Of a stretch of DNA of 64,000 bases, positions 10,431 through 23,289 are shown piece after piece (within the stretch, counting starts at the first letter, position 1; every line of letters begins with the position of its first letter). The translations under genes and the position numbers were made by a program. Source of the stretch: Rhynchonema sp. JSB1_4 (lineage: Eukaryota > Nematoda > Chromadorea > Monhysterida > Xyalidae); assembly GCA_030248065.1 (NCBI GenBank), contig JASAMV010003137.1, forward strand, positions 33,035 to 97,034. Reading direction: 5' to 3'. Under the pieces are notes generated by a model. That model made no database searches. It was not told where the DNA came from and saw only the letters and a program-made list of their open reading frames with translations.

Positions 10431-12024
10431 CAGGGTTGAAAAAAAATTTTAATTAACGAGCTTATTTTTTAAATTTTTCTTTGATTTTTTGACGAAATTT
10501 TTTGTTAGAAGAAGTGTTGCAAACGACGCTTCAGGATGAATGAAATCGACACAACATATTTCTCAAAAATTGAAAAATTTCGTCCTGAGACCCAGCTTGT
10601 GTGGTGACACCCGGTAGTATTGTGCAGATTCTATGGTCTCCGACCAGTCTGAGGTTGATGTTGACTAACGATGTTACTCCAGTGTAGTGTAGCATGCCGT
10701 ACAACGTATTTTAATGCATCTAATTTTTTATTATTTCTGAGCTCCATCAGCATAGGTTTGCTACAAAGGAGGGATCACAGCATCAGGGTTGGGCAAAAAA
10801 AATTTTTTTTAAAAAAAAGGTATTTGAAAAAATTTTTTTGTTTAAAAAAAATTTTTTTTTTAAAAATTTCGGGGGAACAAAATGTTCTAAAACGTCCAAA
10901 AATGGCCTTTTTGGGGGTTATTTTTTGTCATTTTTTCTCAAGGGTCGAAAAATTTTCTTCACAAAATCACCTTTGGGGCATGTATTTGGTACCTAAGATA
11001 CCCCAAATGATGTTATTATACCTTCCCTTGATACATGGGACACAGTATGCATGTGCCTACATGGTACTTCGATGTCATACCCCATCAGGTCGGTCATATA
11101 CGACTGATTCAGCTGCCCGACAAGTGTTTCTGCAGCTTATATTCTCAATTCTGTGTGGTTTATGAGTGAATCTTGCTTATTCGGCCACAAACTGTTGTGT
11201 CCGATACCACAGAGCAGCAATCATCGGTCCATATCAAGCACAGACTGTTGGATCGTACCGAAATGACGTAAACACCCTTGATAAGTGATGCAAACCAAGT
11301 CACAAAAGTGACTTGTCAATTAAAGTTGCATTTTTTCGCGATTTTGCGCGTTTTTTAGGCAAATTTGGTAAAATTTCCCCGAATCTCAGACTTTTAAAAA
11401 AAAATTTAAAAAAAAAATTTTTTTTAAAAAAAACTTGTTTAAAAAAAATTTTTTTTCCAACCCTGCACAGCATACAGTAATCCAATGACTGACAATTTAG
11501 TGCTCAGGGATTTCTCCTAAGTTACCGTAAAGTCAAAAGGACTTATCACCGTCAGTAACAGAATCGCAGTCAATCTCAGGAAGCCATGGCTCTATTTAAG
11601 TGCGCTCCTGTCGCTCCACATTCAAATTGCTTCGAAGCTTCGGTTCGGGCCATAAAGGGTCCGGTGCGGCAGGCAACCATGTTTGCGCGGAATGCATCTA
11701 ATGCTGTATACGTGATATACGACAACCAAAATATCGATTACAGCCCAAATCTTGCGTGTCAGATCGACTTTGAGCTCCCGTTTTTGCACCATATATACAG
11801 TAGCATCCCTCCGATCCCTATACGGATTTGGGGACAATATAGGGCGCCGTAGGCGCGATTTTGGAAAAATTGTCCCGTCCACAGAAAAAGGTGCCAATTT
11901 TTTGCCTCGAAAAAGGCCATTTTTGGACATTTCAGCCCATTTTGGGCAACTTTTTTATTAAAAAAAGCAAAATCTGAGTTTCAAAAAATTTTTTTTAATT
12001 AACAACTTTTTTGAATCAACCCTC
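10431..12024. mobile_element. hAT-type element (CAGGGTTGAAAA family) carrying a nested hAT-type MITE
   Basis: Left end CAGGGTTGAAAAAAAA and right end TCAACCCTC form inverted termini. Flanks AACCTAGG (10423-10430) and CACCTGGG (12025-12032) agree at 6 of 8 bases, so this is an old insertion. It is split by the younger element 10784-11465. No transposase is seen. Diverged relatives are at 22770-23186, 56900-57130, and 57970 with 63349 onward. Confidence 0.7.
10784..11465. mobile_element. hAT-type MITE (CAGGGTTGGGCAAAA family), copy 1
   Basis: Ends CAGGGTTGGGC and CCAACCCTG are flanked by a perfect 8-bp duplication CACAGCAT (10776-10783 and 11466-11473). Same family as 28164-28790; the interiors share the AACGTCCAAAAATGGCC block and the segment around the sequence GGGGCATGTATTTGGTAC. 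Confidence 0.9.
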
Positions 12025-12280
12025 CACCTGGGCATTCATTATTACTGTCACGCCTCGAGCGGTTGTTGATGTTTACCCTTTTCGTGTCTGAAACCAAATA
12101 AAGTACGACTACTACTACAGTGACACGCCTTTTTTCTTTCATAGCACAACTTACGAATGGTGGACAGACTATCCCCACACAATAATTGTCATGTTATCGG
12201 GCTCATCGTAGAAAAATATCACCTCGCAGGTGCCCTTTTGTAAACACACAATCGGTATTCCTATATTCTCAAGTATAGCC

Positions 12281-12755
12281 AAACAGGCCAACATTACTAC
12301 ACTCAGTACATTGCAACTGCACTATGTGCACTGCTTGTAGTGGCCCTGTCCTCGCAATTCACAGATGTGACGGAGCTATGTTTATAAGTTTGCACGCAGT
12401 GATGTTACAGGCCAGCAATAAGATCAGCTGGTTGGGCTTTTTTAAAGGCAAATTTGCCAGAGGCGTTCGCATTGACGAGCCCTGACGCCTCGGTCCGTCT
12501 GTGAAAGCAGGGCGAAACAGACCAACATTACTGCACTCAGTACATTGTGACTGCACTATGTGCATTGCTTGTAGTGGCTCTCCGCGCTCGCTATGCACAG
12601 ATGTGACGAAACTCTGCTTGTGAGTTTGCACGCTGTGATGTTACAGGTCAACAATGATATCTGCTGGTGGGGCTTTTTGGAGGCAAATTTGCCAGAGGCG
12701 TCCGCACTGACGAGCCCTGGCGCCTCGGTCTGTCTGCGAAAGCAGGATGAAACAG
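12281..12755. repeat. Tandem duplication, two units of about 236 bp
   Basis: Each unit starts with CCAACATTACT(A/G)CACTCAG and ends near CCTCGGTC(C/T)GTCTGYGAAAG. The copies differ by scattered substitutions. Short frames on both strands are shared artefacts of the duplication; no gene is supported. Confidence 0.8.
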
Positions 12756-12919
12756 ACCAACTATGCTGTACGCCAGTACATCTGTTGCTTTCAAGTCTTA
12801 GAACACTTATTGGATCAAATTTTTGCAAAAAGACAAAAAATTGTTGATAACAAGAAATTAGAGTACGGAGACGTTAGACACAATCGGTCTTCTGGTTATT
12901 CTTTTCGGATTTTGTGGTA

Positions 12920-13105
12920 TTACTGTTTTGGGCCAGCGTTAAATACACATGCTGGATACTTGTTGAAGCAAAGCACCTCCAGACCAACCTGCCCATTGAA
13001 TTGACGGTGTAGCTTTTCCACGTCAGGTTTGTTCATGACCGAAAGCATCACCCGTTGTAAGCCGCAAGCTTCAGCGGAAAGAAACTTGGCACCAACGCTG
13101 CCAAC
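12920..13105 (-). CDS. Exon of an unrecognised host protein
   Basis: A minus-strand acceptor (CTAAAGTTTCAG) opens a 61-codon frame to TAA at 12920-12922. The peptide begins VGSVGAKFLSAEACGLQRVM and contains NGQVGLEVLCFNK. It has the composition of a folded globular domain and no repeat character. A possible upstream piece ends at 13158 (FKRVAFIIWVTL, then GTAGCT). The exon could instead end at an internal donor (AAGTATCC), so the terminal 14 residues are uncertain. A TTA-flanked transposon begins 135 bp upstream. The family is unknown to me. Confidence 0.5.
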   Translation of the reverse strand, partial: VGSVGAKFLSAEACGLQRVMLSVMNKPDVEKLHRQFNGQVGLEVLCFNKYPACVFNAGPKQ

Positions 13106-13243
13106 CTGAAACTTTAGCAGCTAAAACACATTTTTATCACTTGTATACGGACTGTCAGCTACAAGGTGACCCAGATAATGAACGCAACCCTTTTGAAGGA
13201 GTGGTTGTCGGTGTTCGATTGATAATCAGAAAGAAGGAAGTTA

Positions 13244-14470
<1,227 letters not shown>

Positions 14471-14825
14471 TTATGCCTCGGACATTGAGAATTTGCGTTT
14501 TTTGGCCTCGCCACAACAGCACTACGACGACAACCATATCACAAACCTGTGTTTTTTTTCCAGCTTTTAGCTCTGACTTGGGTGCTGTTTCGTCCCTTGA
14601 CTTTTTGAATTAGGGACATTAAGAAATTTGATGATTAGTCCGACAACAGCTAGTAAGGATTTTATGTTCACTGCGTTGCCTGATCCGCAAAGCACGTAAC
14701 GCTTGATCGAACATTAGCTCACAGACAGACAAATTTGCTTGCTGTGTGGGTGTGTTTGTAATGTTGCATCACGCGTTATGTCTTCCTGCTTTACGGACCA
14801 GGCAACGCAGAGGGATTCATTCTTC

Positions 14826-15415
14826 GGGCGATATTTTCGAAACGGTGTAAAGGTCAGTGCGTGTAAAGGTCGGTGGAAAGCTCGGTGTGAGAAAGTTCGG
14901 CGTAAGCTTCAAACAGTGCACGGCTGAGCCAGCAGCAGACGCGCGTTTCTAAGCGAAAGGTCAACTTTGACAGCCTGCTGTGCTAATGTAAATCGTTTGT
15001 TTGCAATATTGTTCATTTAAGCTAGTTGCACAAGCGTTTTTAAACGACATTTATGAAATTCGTAACCTTTTATGAAGCCGTTTTGATTTCGTGCTGCGAT
15101 CAGTTAGCGGCATCAATTTTTTTGGCACCACCGTCAATGAATGTTCAATTTCTCAATAGCCTTACGGCGGCACGTCAGGCAACTTAAAAATGTTCCTTTA
15201 AAACGTTTCTGCAACCAGCTTAAATGAACTAGATTGCAAACAAATGATTTACATTAGCACAGCAGACTGTCAAAGTTGACCATTCGTCTAGAAACGCGCG
15301 TCTACTGCTTGCTCCAGCGTGCAATGTTTTAAGCTTACACCAAACTTACTCACACCGAGCTTGCTATCGACCTTTACACCCAACTGAACTTTACACCGGT
15401 TCGAAAATATCACCC
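14826..15415. mobile_element. Fold-back element, GGGYGATATTTTCGAAACGG family, copy 1
   Basis: Left end GGGCGATATTTTCGAAACGG is repeated in inverted form at the right end, with TTC duplicated on both sides (14823-14825 and 15416-15418). Long inverted arms share ACACCGAGCTT/AAGCTCGGTGT-type motifs. A 225-bp copy with ATA duplication is at 42721. No coding region. Confidence 0.78.
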
Positions 15416-15456
15416 TTCATCAGCTGTTGTCGCACTATACCCGCCACCAATTTCAT

Positions 15457-16040
15457 TCAGCGTAAAAGATTATGTTTCCCGACCTAAAATGAATAACTAA
15501 TAAGCCGGACGAAATTAATGCCTCCAGTAAATTTCTTGACATCCGATCACCAAGTTTGATATCGACCAGTATTTCTCATAATCAACGCTATTGAAAACTT
15601 ACTGGATTCACTGCTCCTGAGCGACTCAACTGACCAACAATGGCGATATCGCTTGGTATGCTTCTGCCCATTGCAGAGGCGTACACCAGCAGGGTCAACG
15701 ACAAGAGGCAGGATGGGCCCGCAACCAACAAGTCCTCGCGATCAACGCTCAACTCAAATGTGCGACAAAATCGCTTATTTGCCTCCTCCGAGCCAACTAT
15801 TTCCTGAGAAAAGGGATCAAGTGAAATGATGGTGAAGACGCACGGCCGGATAAACAATGATTGAATAAAGATTAAAACGTACGGACACGTAACGCTGCAA
15901 CATTTCATAGCAGCCCACTAATCTCTCCTTCAGGCTTGAATCGATATCGAAAAGATAGTGGATTTCAAACACTTCCTTACGATCGCGGTGCTTGTAGATT
16001 GAAAATGTTCTCGTAAAGCCTTCTTCAATGAGGTCGCAGC
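15457..16040 (-). CDS. C-terminal exons of a Lon/S16-peptidase-like protein
   Basis: Three minus-strand exons fit together: 15889-16040 (acceptor TTCAAACAG, exon ends before GTGTCC), 15603-15803 (acceptor CTTTTCTCAG, donor GTAAGT), and 15457-15483 (acceptor TTCATTTTAG, ending TGA). Phases are compatible at both junctions. The 67-codon middle exon contains AGPSCLLSL followed by IPSDIAIVGQLSRSGAVNP, and the last exon begins VGK. This order resembles the Lon proteolytic domain, where GPSAG holds the nucleophilic serine and TGExxxxGxVxPVGG precedes the catalytic lysine. Here the second glycine is missing and the protein stops 7 residues later, so the lysine region is truncated or diverged and activity is doubtful. 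Upstream exons are not identified. Family assignment is from memory of the motif, not a search. Confidence 0.5.
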
Positions 16041-16076
16041 CTGTTTGAATTGAATTGATCATAGGCATGTGGCAAC

Positions 16077-16409
16077 CAGGGTTGAACAAAAAATCGGGGC
16101 GCATTTTTGTCAAACGATGTTTTTAAATCGCCTGGGGCGTTTTTCGTTAGTCGTCAATTTCCTTTATTGTCCCTGATTTTTCACAGAAAGTGCCCTGATT
16201 GTCAAGGTAAATCAATTTTTTTGCCCAATTTTTACTTTGTCGAGATTCGTCGATATGTTGACAAATTCTCGAAGAGCCACAAACAGATTGAAAGTTTGTA
16301 ATGTGTCGCCTTGCAAGATCAGGGTCGATACACTAATACGGCCTGGTTTAGACCAGAGGATCGGAACAAAAGAAAAGAAATTGTTGGCTAAAACTGAATC
16401 CAAACCCTG
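16077..16409. repeat. CAGGGTTGAAC-ended repeat, hAT-like termini
   Basis: Begins CAGGGTTGAACAAAAAA and ends AATCCAAACCCTG, as in other CAGGG elements of this window. Flanking 8-mers do not match, so the insertion is old or rearranged. It lies directly upstream of the S16-like exons. Confidence 0.5.
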
Positions 16410-16793
16410 ATCATGCAAGGGGACAAATAAAAAGCTTACGGAGTTTGATTTTCATGGTAGACCCTGCCAAACTTGGTCATGGGGAAAATCAGAATGTTTG
16501 TAACTCGCTTAGAAAACGCGTCGGTATCAATAAAATATAGACCAAGCCTCAACCAAAGACCAACCCACTTTTTGTGTGCAGCGTGTAGCTGGCAAACTAT
16601 TCTAAACTTTCGCCAAAAATTGCGTCTCAAAACGCTATGAGCATTGAGTTACAGCATGTTGAAAACACCTGCTAGTTCCAGTTGGGGGTTGGTCTAGTTT
16701 CTTATTTTTGAAAAAGAAAACCAAGTTGGTTGGCGGAGGAACTTTCGCGGACAAAAAAGACCAAGCCCCGAGGAACACGACCCCAACACACTA

Positions 16794-17419
<626 letters not shown>

Positions 17420-17446
17420 GGTTGCTTCAACGCATGAGTTGTTGTA

Positions 17447-18689
17447 CAGGGTGATTCAAAAGTATACTGTGAATAGCATGAATTGAATGAAACATGCCGA
17501 TCCCTAACGTTTCAAGGCACATTTTTGGCGCTCATTGGCGTCACTTGCGACAACAGTGCCGAAGGGCATGAAATTTTTTATTTTTTGTGCGTTGGTATTT
17601 GATATTATTGCTTGAAAATGTAACAGCTATGTGTCCAACAAAAAATCCCAGCTCTTTGAGATCAGTTTATTTAATTGCACATTCATAAGTCGAAATTTCC
17701 AACAAGATTACCATAATTTTGAGAGCAATTTAATAACCTACCAGCGAAACCTTGGAACACATGGATTGAGCACCACATCATCAACACCGGCCAGCGCATC
17801 CCTGATTCGCGTTTCCAATTGCACCAGATCATTGTGTTGGTGTGGCGGTTGGAATAGATTGGAATAGACTATCTTTTAGATGTCCGAACACGAAGAAATC
17901 GAGTGGCGACAAATCAGGGGAACGGCGCACCGGGAACAATTTCTGATTACGCGATAGGACGGAATTTGTTCATCAGGGAAACGGCCAGCATATGTATTCT
18001 TCCTGAGTTCGGACGATCGACCCGGTTCTATTGAGCTAGAGAACCATGAAAATCCATCATGAAAAACCATTAATTTTATCGCAAATCCTCCATTTTGTCA
18101 GGATTGCTGCAAACAGCAAGAATATTGATAACACCATGATAATAAAATCATTTTTAAGAACAAAAATAATGTAAGAAGTTAAAAGTTGCTTCCACAAAAA
18201 ACCATGATCAGAAAAATTAAAAAAGAACTTCCAAATTGCCAGCTGGTGGCCTCCCGCTGGTAATGAATCGTTGCCTGCGTGGGCGGGGAGAGCTGAATGA
18301 AACATCTGAACTGTGTTAAATCAGTTGTGATCCTTGTTGTGTGCAATGAATGATTTCGCTTGTTGCTTTCAATGAACCATAACTTTTCGCAAAGCAGCCA
18401 GGCAACAGATAGACTGGGCAAAGTTTTGCAGTAAAAAAACTAGCGAATCGGCATCAATGAAATCCATTGTGTGACCGGTTGTTGCACTCTTTCGCAAGTG
18501 TAGCGTATGATCACCACAAATGTGCCTTGAAACATCAGGGATCGGCATGTTTCATTCAATTCATGCTATTCACAGTATGCACAATCGCCTGACGACTTCT
18601 TTAAGCTATAAACGAACCATATCCGTTCAGACTATCACACGCTATGGCCAGAAACATAGCAATCTTGAGGGTACTTTTGAATCACCCTG
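17447..18689 (-). mobile_element. Degenerate mariner-type transposon
   Basis: Ends CAGGGTGATTCAAAAGTA are inverted and flanked by TA on both sides (17445-17446 and 18690-18691). The length, 1243 bp, is right for a full mariner element. The left 60 bp recur inverted at 18530-18575, displaced from the right terminus by about 95 bp, so the right end has a small internal insertion. A transposase C-terminus remains on the minus strand. Confidence 0.82.
17738..18010 (-). pseudogene. Mariner-type transposase, C-terminal remnant
   Basis: Minus-strand fragments in different frames spell the end of a Tc1/mariner transposase: GRFPDEQIPSYR, then RSPDLSPLDFFVFGHLKD (the SPDLxPxDFFxxG block that carries the third catalytic acidic residue), then LETRIRDALAGVDD to a stop at 17738. 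At least two frameshifts and several stops separate them. The N-terminal helix-turn-helix region is not recognisable. Confidence 0.75.
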
Positions 18690-18949
18690 TATAATACCAC
18701 AGCGGTGTGTGTTGTATTAGGGACGTTACGCTCTCTTGGTGAGTGCGTCGCTGTTGGCCCGATCATTACGTTTATAACGTATCGTAAGGAGCCTTAGCTG
18801 AACGCGTCTTTAGCACAATGGCAAGCATTTCCAACTGTGGCTGTGAGAGCTACGAGTTCGAAGCTTCTCACGGACATACATGGCCAGATAGCGGTGCGGT
18901 CAGTACTTAAGAGCGGTGCGGTCGGTGGAGCGCGATGTGCAACCGCCAT

Positions 18950-19120
18950 TTCGGTGGAGCGCCATGTTTTTTTTGTGGAGCGCCATGTTTTTTGCGGAAC
19001 GCCATGTTTTTTTGTAGAGCGGCAAGTTCAATCAGACTGTTTTTGTGGAGCGCCATGTTTTTTGTGGAGCGCCATGTTTTTTTGCGGAGCGCCATGGTTT
19101 TTGTGGAGCGCCATACACGA
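18950..19120. repeat. Minisatellite, GGAGCGCCATGTTTTTTG unit (left arm)
   Basis: About eight imperfect 19-20 bp units, varying by GCGGAGC or GTGGAGC starts and T-run length. Confidence 0.85.
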
Positions 19121-20929
19121 GACGCGCCTGACGTGCGCTCGACCACACCGGTGGAGCGCCAAGTTCGCAGTTTCGTAACTAGCTTAAAAAGGCTCTTTTT
19201 GGCATTTTAAAATCAGTTCTGGAACCGACTGGTTCATACGTGCGTCGTATTTTTCAACTAAATGGTATCGCGATGTCATTCCATCGCCAATACGGGAACC
19301 CAAAAAGTGACCCTGTCGACCGGTGGACACCGACGACCGGGTCACCTTTGGAGGTCCACCCCTTATATATACGCAACTTGCGAAACATTTTTTCTGTCAC
19401 TGTGCTTGAGTGATGAATAAAACATTTCGACTGAGCGATTGTATGTGAGAATACGGGCTGAATTTGGTCGTAACAGTCAACAGCAGGCATGGGGGAGGAG
19501 CGCGACGTGCACAAAAACTGTCGGTGGAGCCTCATGTGCACAGCGCGACGCAGTTTGGCCAGAAGCATGGGCTTTGGTGCATTACCCTGGTATTGTGTCA
19601 CCGCGAGTTTGTCCAGTGGAGCCCAAAGTTTGACAAAAAGTTGCTCCCGGTTACACGAGAGGCGCCTGACGTGCGCTCGACCACACCGGTGGAGCGCCAA
19701 GTTCGCAGTTTCGTAACTCGCATAAAAAAGCTCCTTTCAGCATTTTGAAATCAGTTCTGGAACCGACTGGTTCATGCGTGCCTTGTAGTTTCATGCTAAA
19801 AGGTATCCCGATGCCACTGCATCGCCAATACAGGAACCCAAAAAGTGACCCGATCGACCCGTGGACACCAATGACCGGGTCACCTTTGGATGACCACCCC
19901 CTATATATACGCAAATGGCGAAACATTTTTGGCTGATGTTGTCATTGTGTGAATGAATGAAAAATTGCAATTGAGCGATTACGTGAGAGAATACCGACTG
20001 TATCCTGTCGCACCCGTCAACAGCAGTAATGTGGGAGGAGCCCGATGTGCGCAAGCATTGTGGGTGGAGCCTAATGTGCACAGCGTCGTAGTTTGACCAT
20101 AATTTCGTTCTTCCACGTATTACCCTGGTATTGAGTCAACGCGCGCATATTGAACGATAACCGCATCAGGTTCTGCTTATACGGGACGTCACTGGACTCA
20201 CGTTGACTCCACTCCACTGGACAAACTCGCGGTGACACAATACCAGGGTAATGCACCAAAGCCCATGCTTCTGGCCAAACTGCGTCACGCTGTGCACATG
20301 AGGCTCCACCGACAGTTTTTGTGCACGTCGCGCTCCTCCCCCATGCCTGCTGTTGACTATTACGACCAAATTCAGCCCGTATTCTCACATACAATCGCTC
20401 AGTCGAAATGTTTTATTCATCACTCAAGCATAGTGACAGAAAAAAATGTTTCGCAAGTTGCGTATGTAAGGGGTGGACCTCCAAAGGTGACCCGGTCGTC
20501 TGTGTCCACCGGTCGACAGGGTCACTTTTTGGGTTCCCGTATTGGCGATAGAATGACATCGCGATACCATTGAGTTGGAAAATACGAAGCACGTATGAAC
20601 CAGTCGGTTCCAGAACTGATTTTAAAATGCCAAAAGGAGCCTTTTTAAGCGAGTTATGTAATTGTGAACTTGGCGCTCCACTGGTGTGGTCGAGCGCACG
20701 TCGGGCACCTCTCGTGTTGCCGACAGCAACTTTTGGTTCAATTTGGGGCTCCACGCATGCTTTGACAAGCACATGTAGTCTCTGTAGGTAATAAAACATC
20801 GCGCTCCACACCAGGGAACGAACTTGAAGCTCCTCCTTAAACTTGGAGCTCCGCTCGGCGCTACTCTCAAACTTGACGCGCCTCTCTAAACTTGGCGCTG
20901 CCCTGTTAACTTGCGTTGGCGCGGAAAAC

Positions 20930-21295
20930 ATCGCGCTCCAGAAAAAAACATGGCGCTCCACAAAAAATACGGCGCTCCGCAAAAAAAACATGGCGCTCCA
21001 CAAAAAACATGGCGCTCCGCAAAAAAACATCGCGCTCCAGAAAAAACATGGCGCTCCGCAAACAAACATGGCGCTCCACAAAAAACATGGCGCTCCGCAA
21101 AGAAACATGGCGCTCCACAAAAAACATGGCGCTCCACAAAAAACATGGCGCTCCGCAAAAAACATGGCGCTCCACAAAAAACATGGCGCTCCACAAAAAC
21201 AGTCTGATTGACTTGCCGCTCTACAAAAAAACATTGCGCTCCGCAAAAAACATGGCGCTCCACAAAAAAACATGGCGCTCCACCGAAAAGGGGGT
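20930..21295. repeat. Minisatellite, CAAAAAACATGGCGCTCC unit (right arm)
   Basis: About eighteen imperfect units, the complement of the left-arm array. The right arm has roughly twice as many units, so the arrays have changed length independently. Confidence 0.88.
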
Positions 21296-21347
21296 TGCAC
21301 ATCGCGCTCCACAACCGCACCGCTGTCTGGCCATGTATGCTCACGGA

Positions 21348-22094
21348 CAAGCTTTTTGATGTTTTTTTTGTTTTCATGCTTTAATGATCTAACAAGCAAG
21401 ACACCTCTTTTCGCAATGATTTAGATTTAACAATGTCTTGTTTGTCTTGAACAAGAACATACTATACTTTTGAATCGCCCAAGTTTCCGCCAAAAATCGG
21501 GTAGGACCGGGCTGACTTTTTTTCTAAATCGGGCCATGGTGTAACCCGACCCGATTACCTCTGTAATAGGCGTTTTGAATGATAATGCTGCTTTTAAGAC
21601 GTTTTCATGAACCACGTATTGGAATCATTTTCAAGCAGGCGAAAAATAAATTGGCGTTGTGAGCCAATTTCGTCATGATGGATGGATTCGGTCATCGCGC
21701 ACGAACACGGGCAGACTGCGACCGTGGAAATGGGCGACCGGCAGCTGACACACAAACAAATGCAGCTGATTAAATAGACGACTGCGAGTGCATGTATGCG
21801 ACGTAGGCTCTACGACGCTGATTGGTTCACTTCTGCGTGCTATACATTCTTGTTCTAGTGCACGTGCACGACCAGGCCGTGCCACCCAAATGCAGTCAAA
21901 TTAATTCACACAACCACTTACTTCATAACTGCTTGTTGCATTCAAACAAAATCAATTAAACAAAAAGCAGGTGCGCTTCACGAGTTTTTGTTACAATATA
22001 AAAAACAAACAATTGATTTCCTGGCGACTGGACTAAGAATAGTTCGTCTGCTTTAAAACACTACAGTTTTCGCGCGCTACAAGCCCAGCCAAAG
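21348..22094. other. No gene recognised
   Basis: No credible coding frame or repeat structure was found in this 0.75-kb stretch. Confidence 0.4.
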
Positions 22095-22280
22095 AAATGT
22101 TTCGAGTGACCCGCGACCCGCGCCCGCAAGTGCGGCCATGCAAACGCGGACGCGGGTCTGGGACATAGAATATTTTTCTGACCCGCGACCCGCGCCCGCA
22201 ATTGCGGCCATGCAAACGCGGGCGCGGGTCTGGGACATAGAATATTTTTCTGACCCGCGACCCGCGCCCGCGTTTGCATG
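22095..22280. repeat. GC-rich tandem repeat, 83-bp unit
   Basis: Just over two copies of a unit with GACCCGCGACCCGCGCCCGC, a GCGGCCATGCAAACGCGG core and GGGTCTGGGACATAGAATAT. Internally it is also partly palindromic. Confidence 0.85.
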
Positions 22281-22605
22281 GCCGCGCCCTTACCAAAGGG
22301 CTTGGTCTATATCTTTTTGTGAACTAAGACCAACCGACAAATAACTTTGTTTTTATTTCGATATGATGTTTCAAAGTCTACTTTTGTCTCCATGATGATC
22401 AGCATGTTCCCTTACGTAACCGTGGCAAAGATCGGCGTACCGAACCAAACCATGTTGATACAGTGAGCCCAACTTCAAACGCTTTTTTCTCGAAAAAGTG
22501 GTATTGGGAGTTGGTCTTAATTTTACTGATACCGACGAACGGTTGAAACATTGCTTATGTTGCCTGATAATGCACAAAATCACTGTGTTTAGCCATTCTT
22601 TTTTC

Positions 22606-22607
<2 letters not shown>

Positions 22608-22695
<88 letters not shown>
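22608..22695. repeat. (TA)n microsatellite
   Basis: An uninterrupted TA array of about 88 bp, followed by degenerate ATAATA/TATATA sequence to about 22760. Confidence 0.97.
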
Positions 22696-22697
<2 letters not shown>

Positions 22698-22769
22698 GAT
22701 GATAATAATATATAATAATAATATATAATAATAATATATAATATATATATATATATATGTACTACTGCA

Positions 22770-23186
22770 TGCTACCACACATGTATATACTGTATACAGG
22801 TCTGGTGCAAAACCGGGGCGCGCAAATTCGATCTGACACACAAGATTTGTGCTGTAATCGATATTTTGATGGTCGTACATCACATATACGGCATTAGATA
22901 AAGTACGTCGTACGGCATGCTACACTACATTAGAGTGACATCGTTAGTCAACATCAACCTCAGACCAGTCGGAGACCATAGAATCTGCACAATACTACCG
23001 GGTGTCACCACACCACACAAGTTGGGTCTCAGGCGAAAATTTTTCAATTTTTGAAAAATATGTTGTATCGATTTCATTTATCTTGAAACGTCGTTTGCAA
23101 CACTTTTTCTAACAAAAAAATTTTTCGTCAAAAAAAATTTTTTAACAAAAAAAGCTCGTTAATTAAAAAATTTTTTTTCAACCCTG
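22770..23186. mobile_element. hAT-type fragment (CAGGGTTGAAAA family), reversed
   Basis: Ends TTTTTTCAACCCTG at 23186 and matches, in reverse, 10431-10690 and 11700-11790. The other terminus is not seen; the (TA)n array adjoins it. Immediately right lies a fragment (CCTGGCCTACATGGGCGCGCC) of the family at 51350. Confidence 0.7.
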
Positions 23187-23289
23187 CCCTGGCCTACATG
23201 GGCGCGCCATAGCCCAGCTTATAAACAAGTAGTGGTGCTTCACTGAGTGCTAGGCTGCGCTCTAATGCGCGTTACGATGCCTGAAGTAG

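Larger units (their letters stand above)
18875..21339. mobile_element. hAT-type fold-back element with minisatellite arms
   Basis: Inverted ends CATACATGGCCAGA(T/C)AGCGG are flanked by a perfect 8-bp duplication CTCACGGA (18867-18874 and 21340-21347). The outer arms carry arrays of a ~19-20 bp unit (GGAGCGCCATGTTTTTTG) in opposite orientation. The inner part contains a ~540-bp segment once complete (about 19130-19670), once partial in tandem (to about 20110), and once inverted (about 20215-20700). Long frames here, such as the 328-codon one on the minus strand, are repeats of the 20-bp unit and not credible genes. No transposase is visible. Confidence 0.8.

Noticed and set aside
16077..16409. 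Clean hAT insertion beside the S16-like gene
   Set aside because: Ends look right but the flanking 8-mers do not match, so it is listed only as a repeat.
18805..18880. tRNA-like sequence (A-box-like TAGCACAATGGC and B-box-like GAGTTCGAAGC, GTG in the anticodon position)
   Set aside because: Acceptor and D stems do not pair well; at best a decayed tRNA-derived relic cut by the 18875 element.
20413..21399. 328-codon minus-strand frame rich in FVERHVFCGAP repeats
   Set aside because: It is the minisatellite unit read through; all three frames of the array are open and it lies inside a TSD-flanked non-coding element.
22371..22883. 170-codon frame with Tyr-Ile repeats
   Set aside because: Reads through the (TA)n array.
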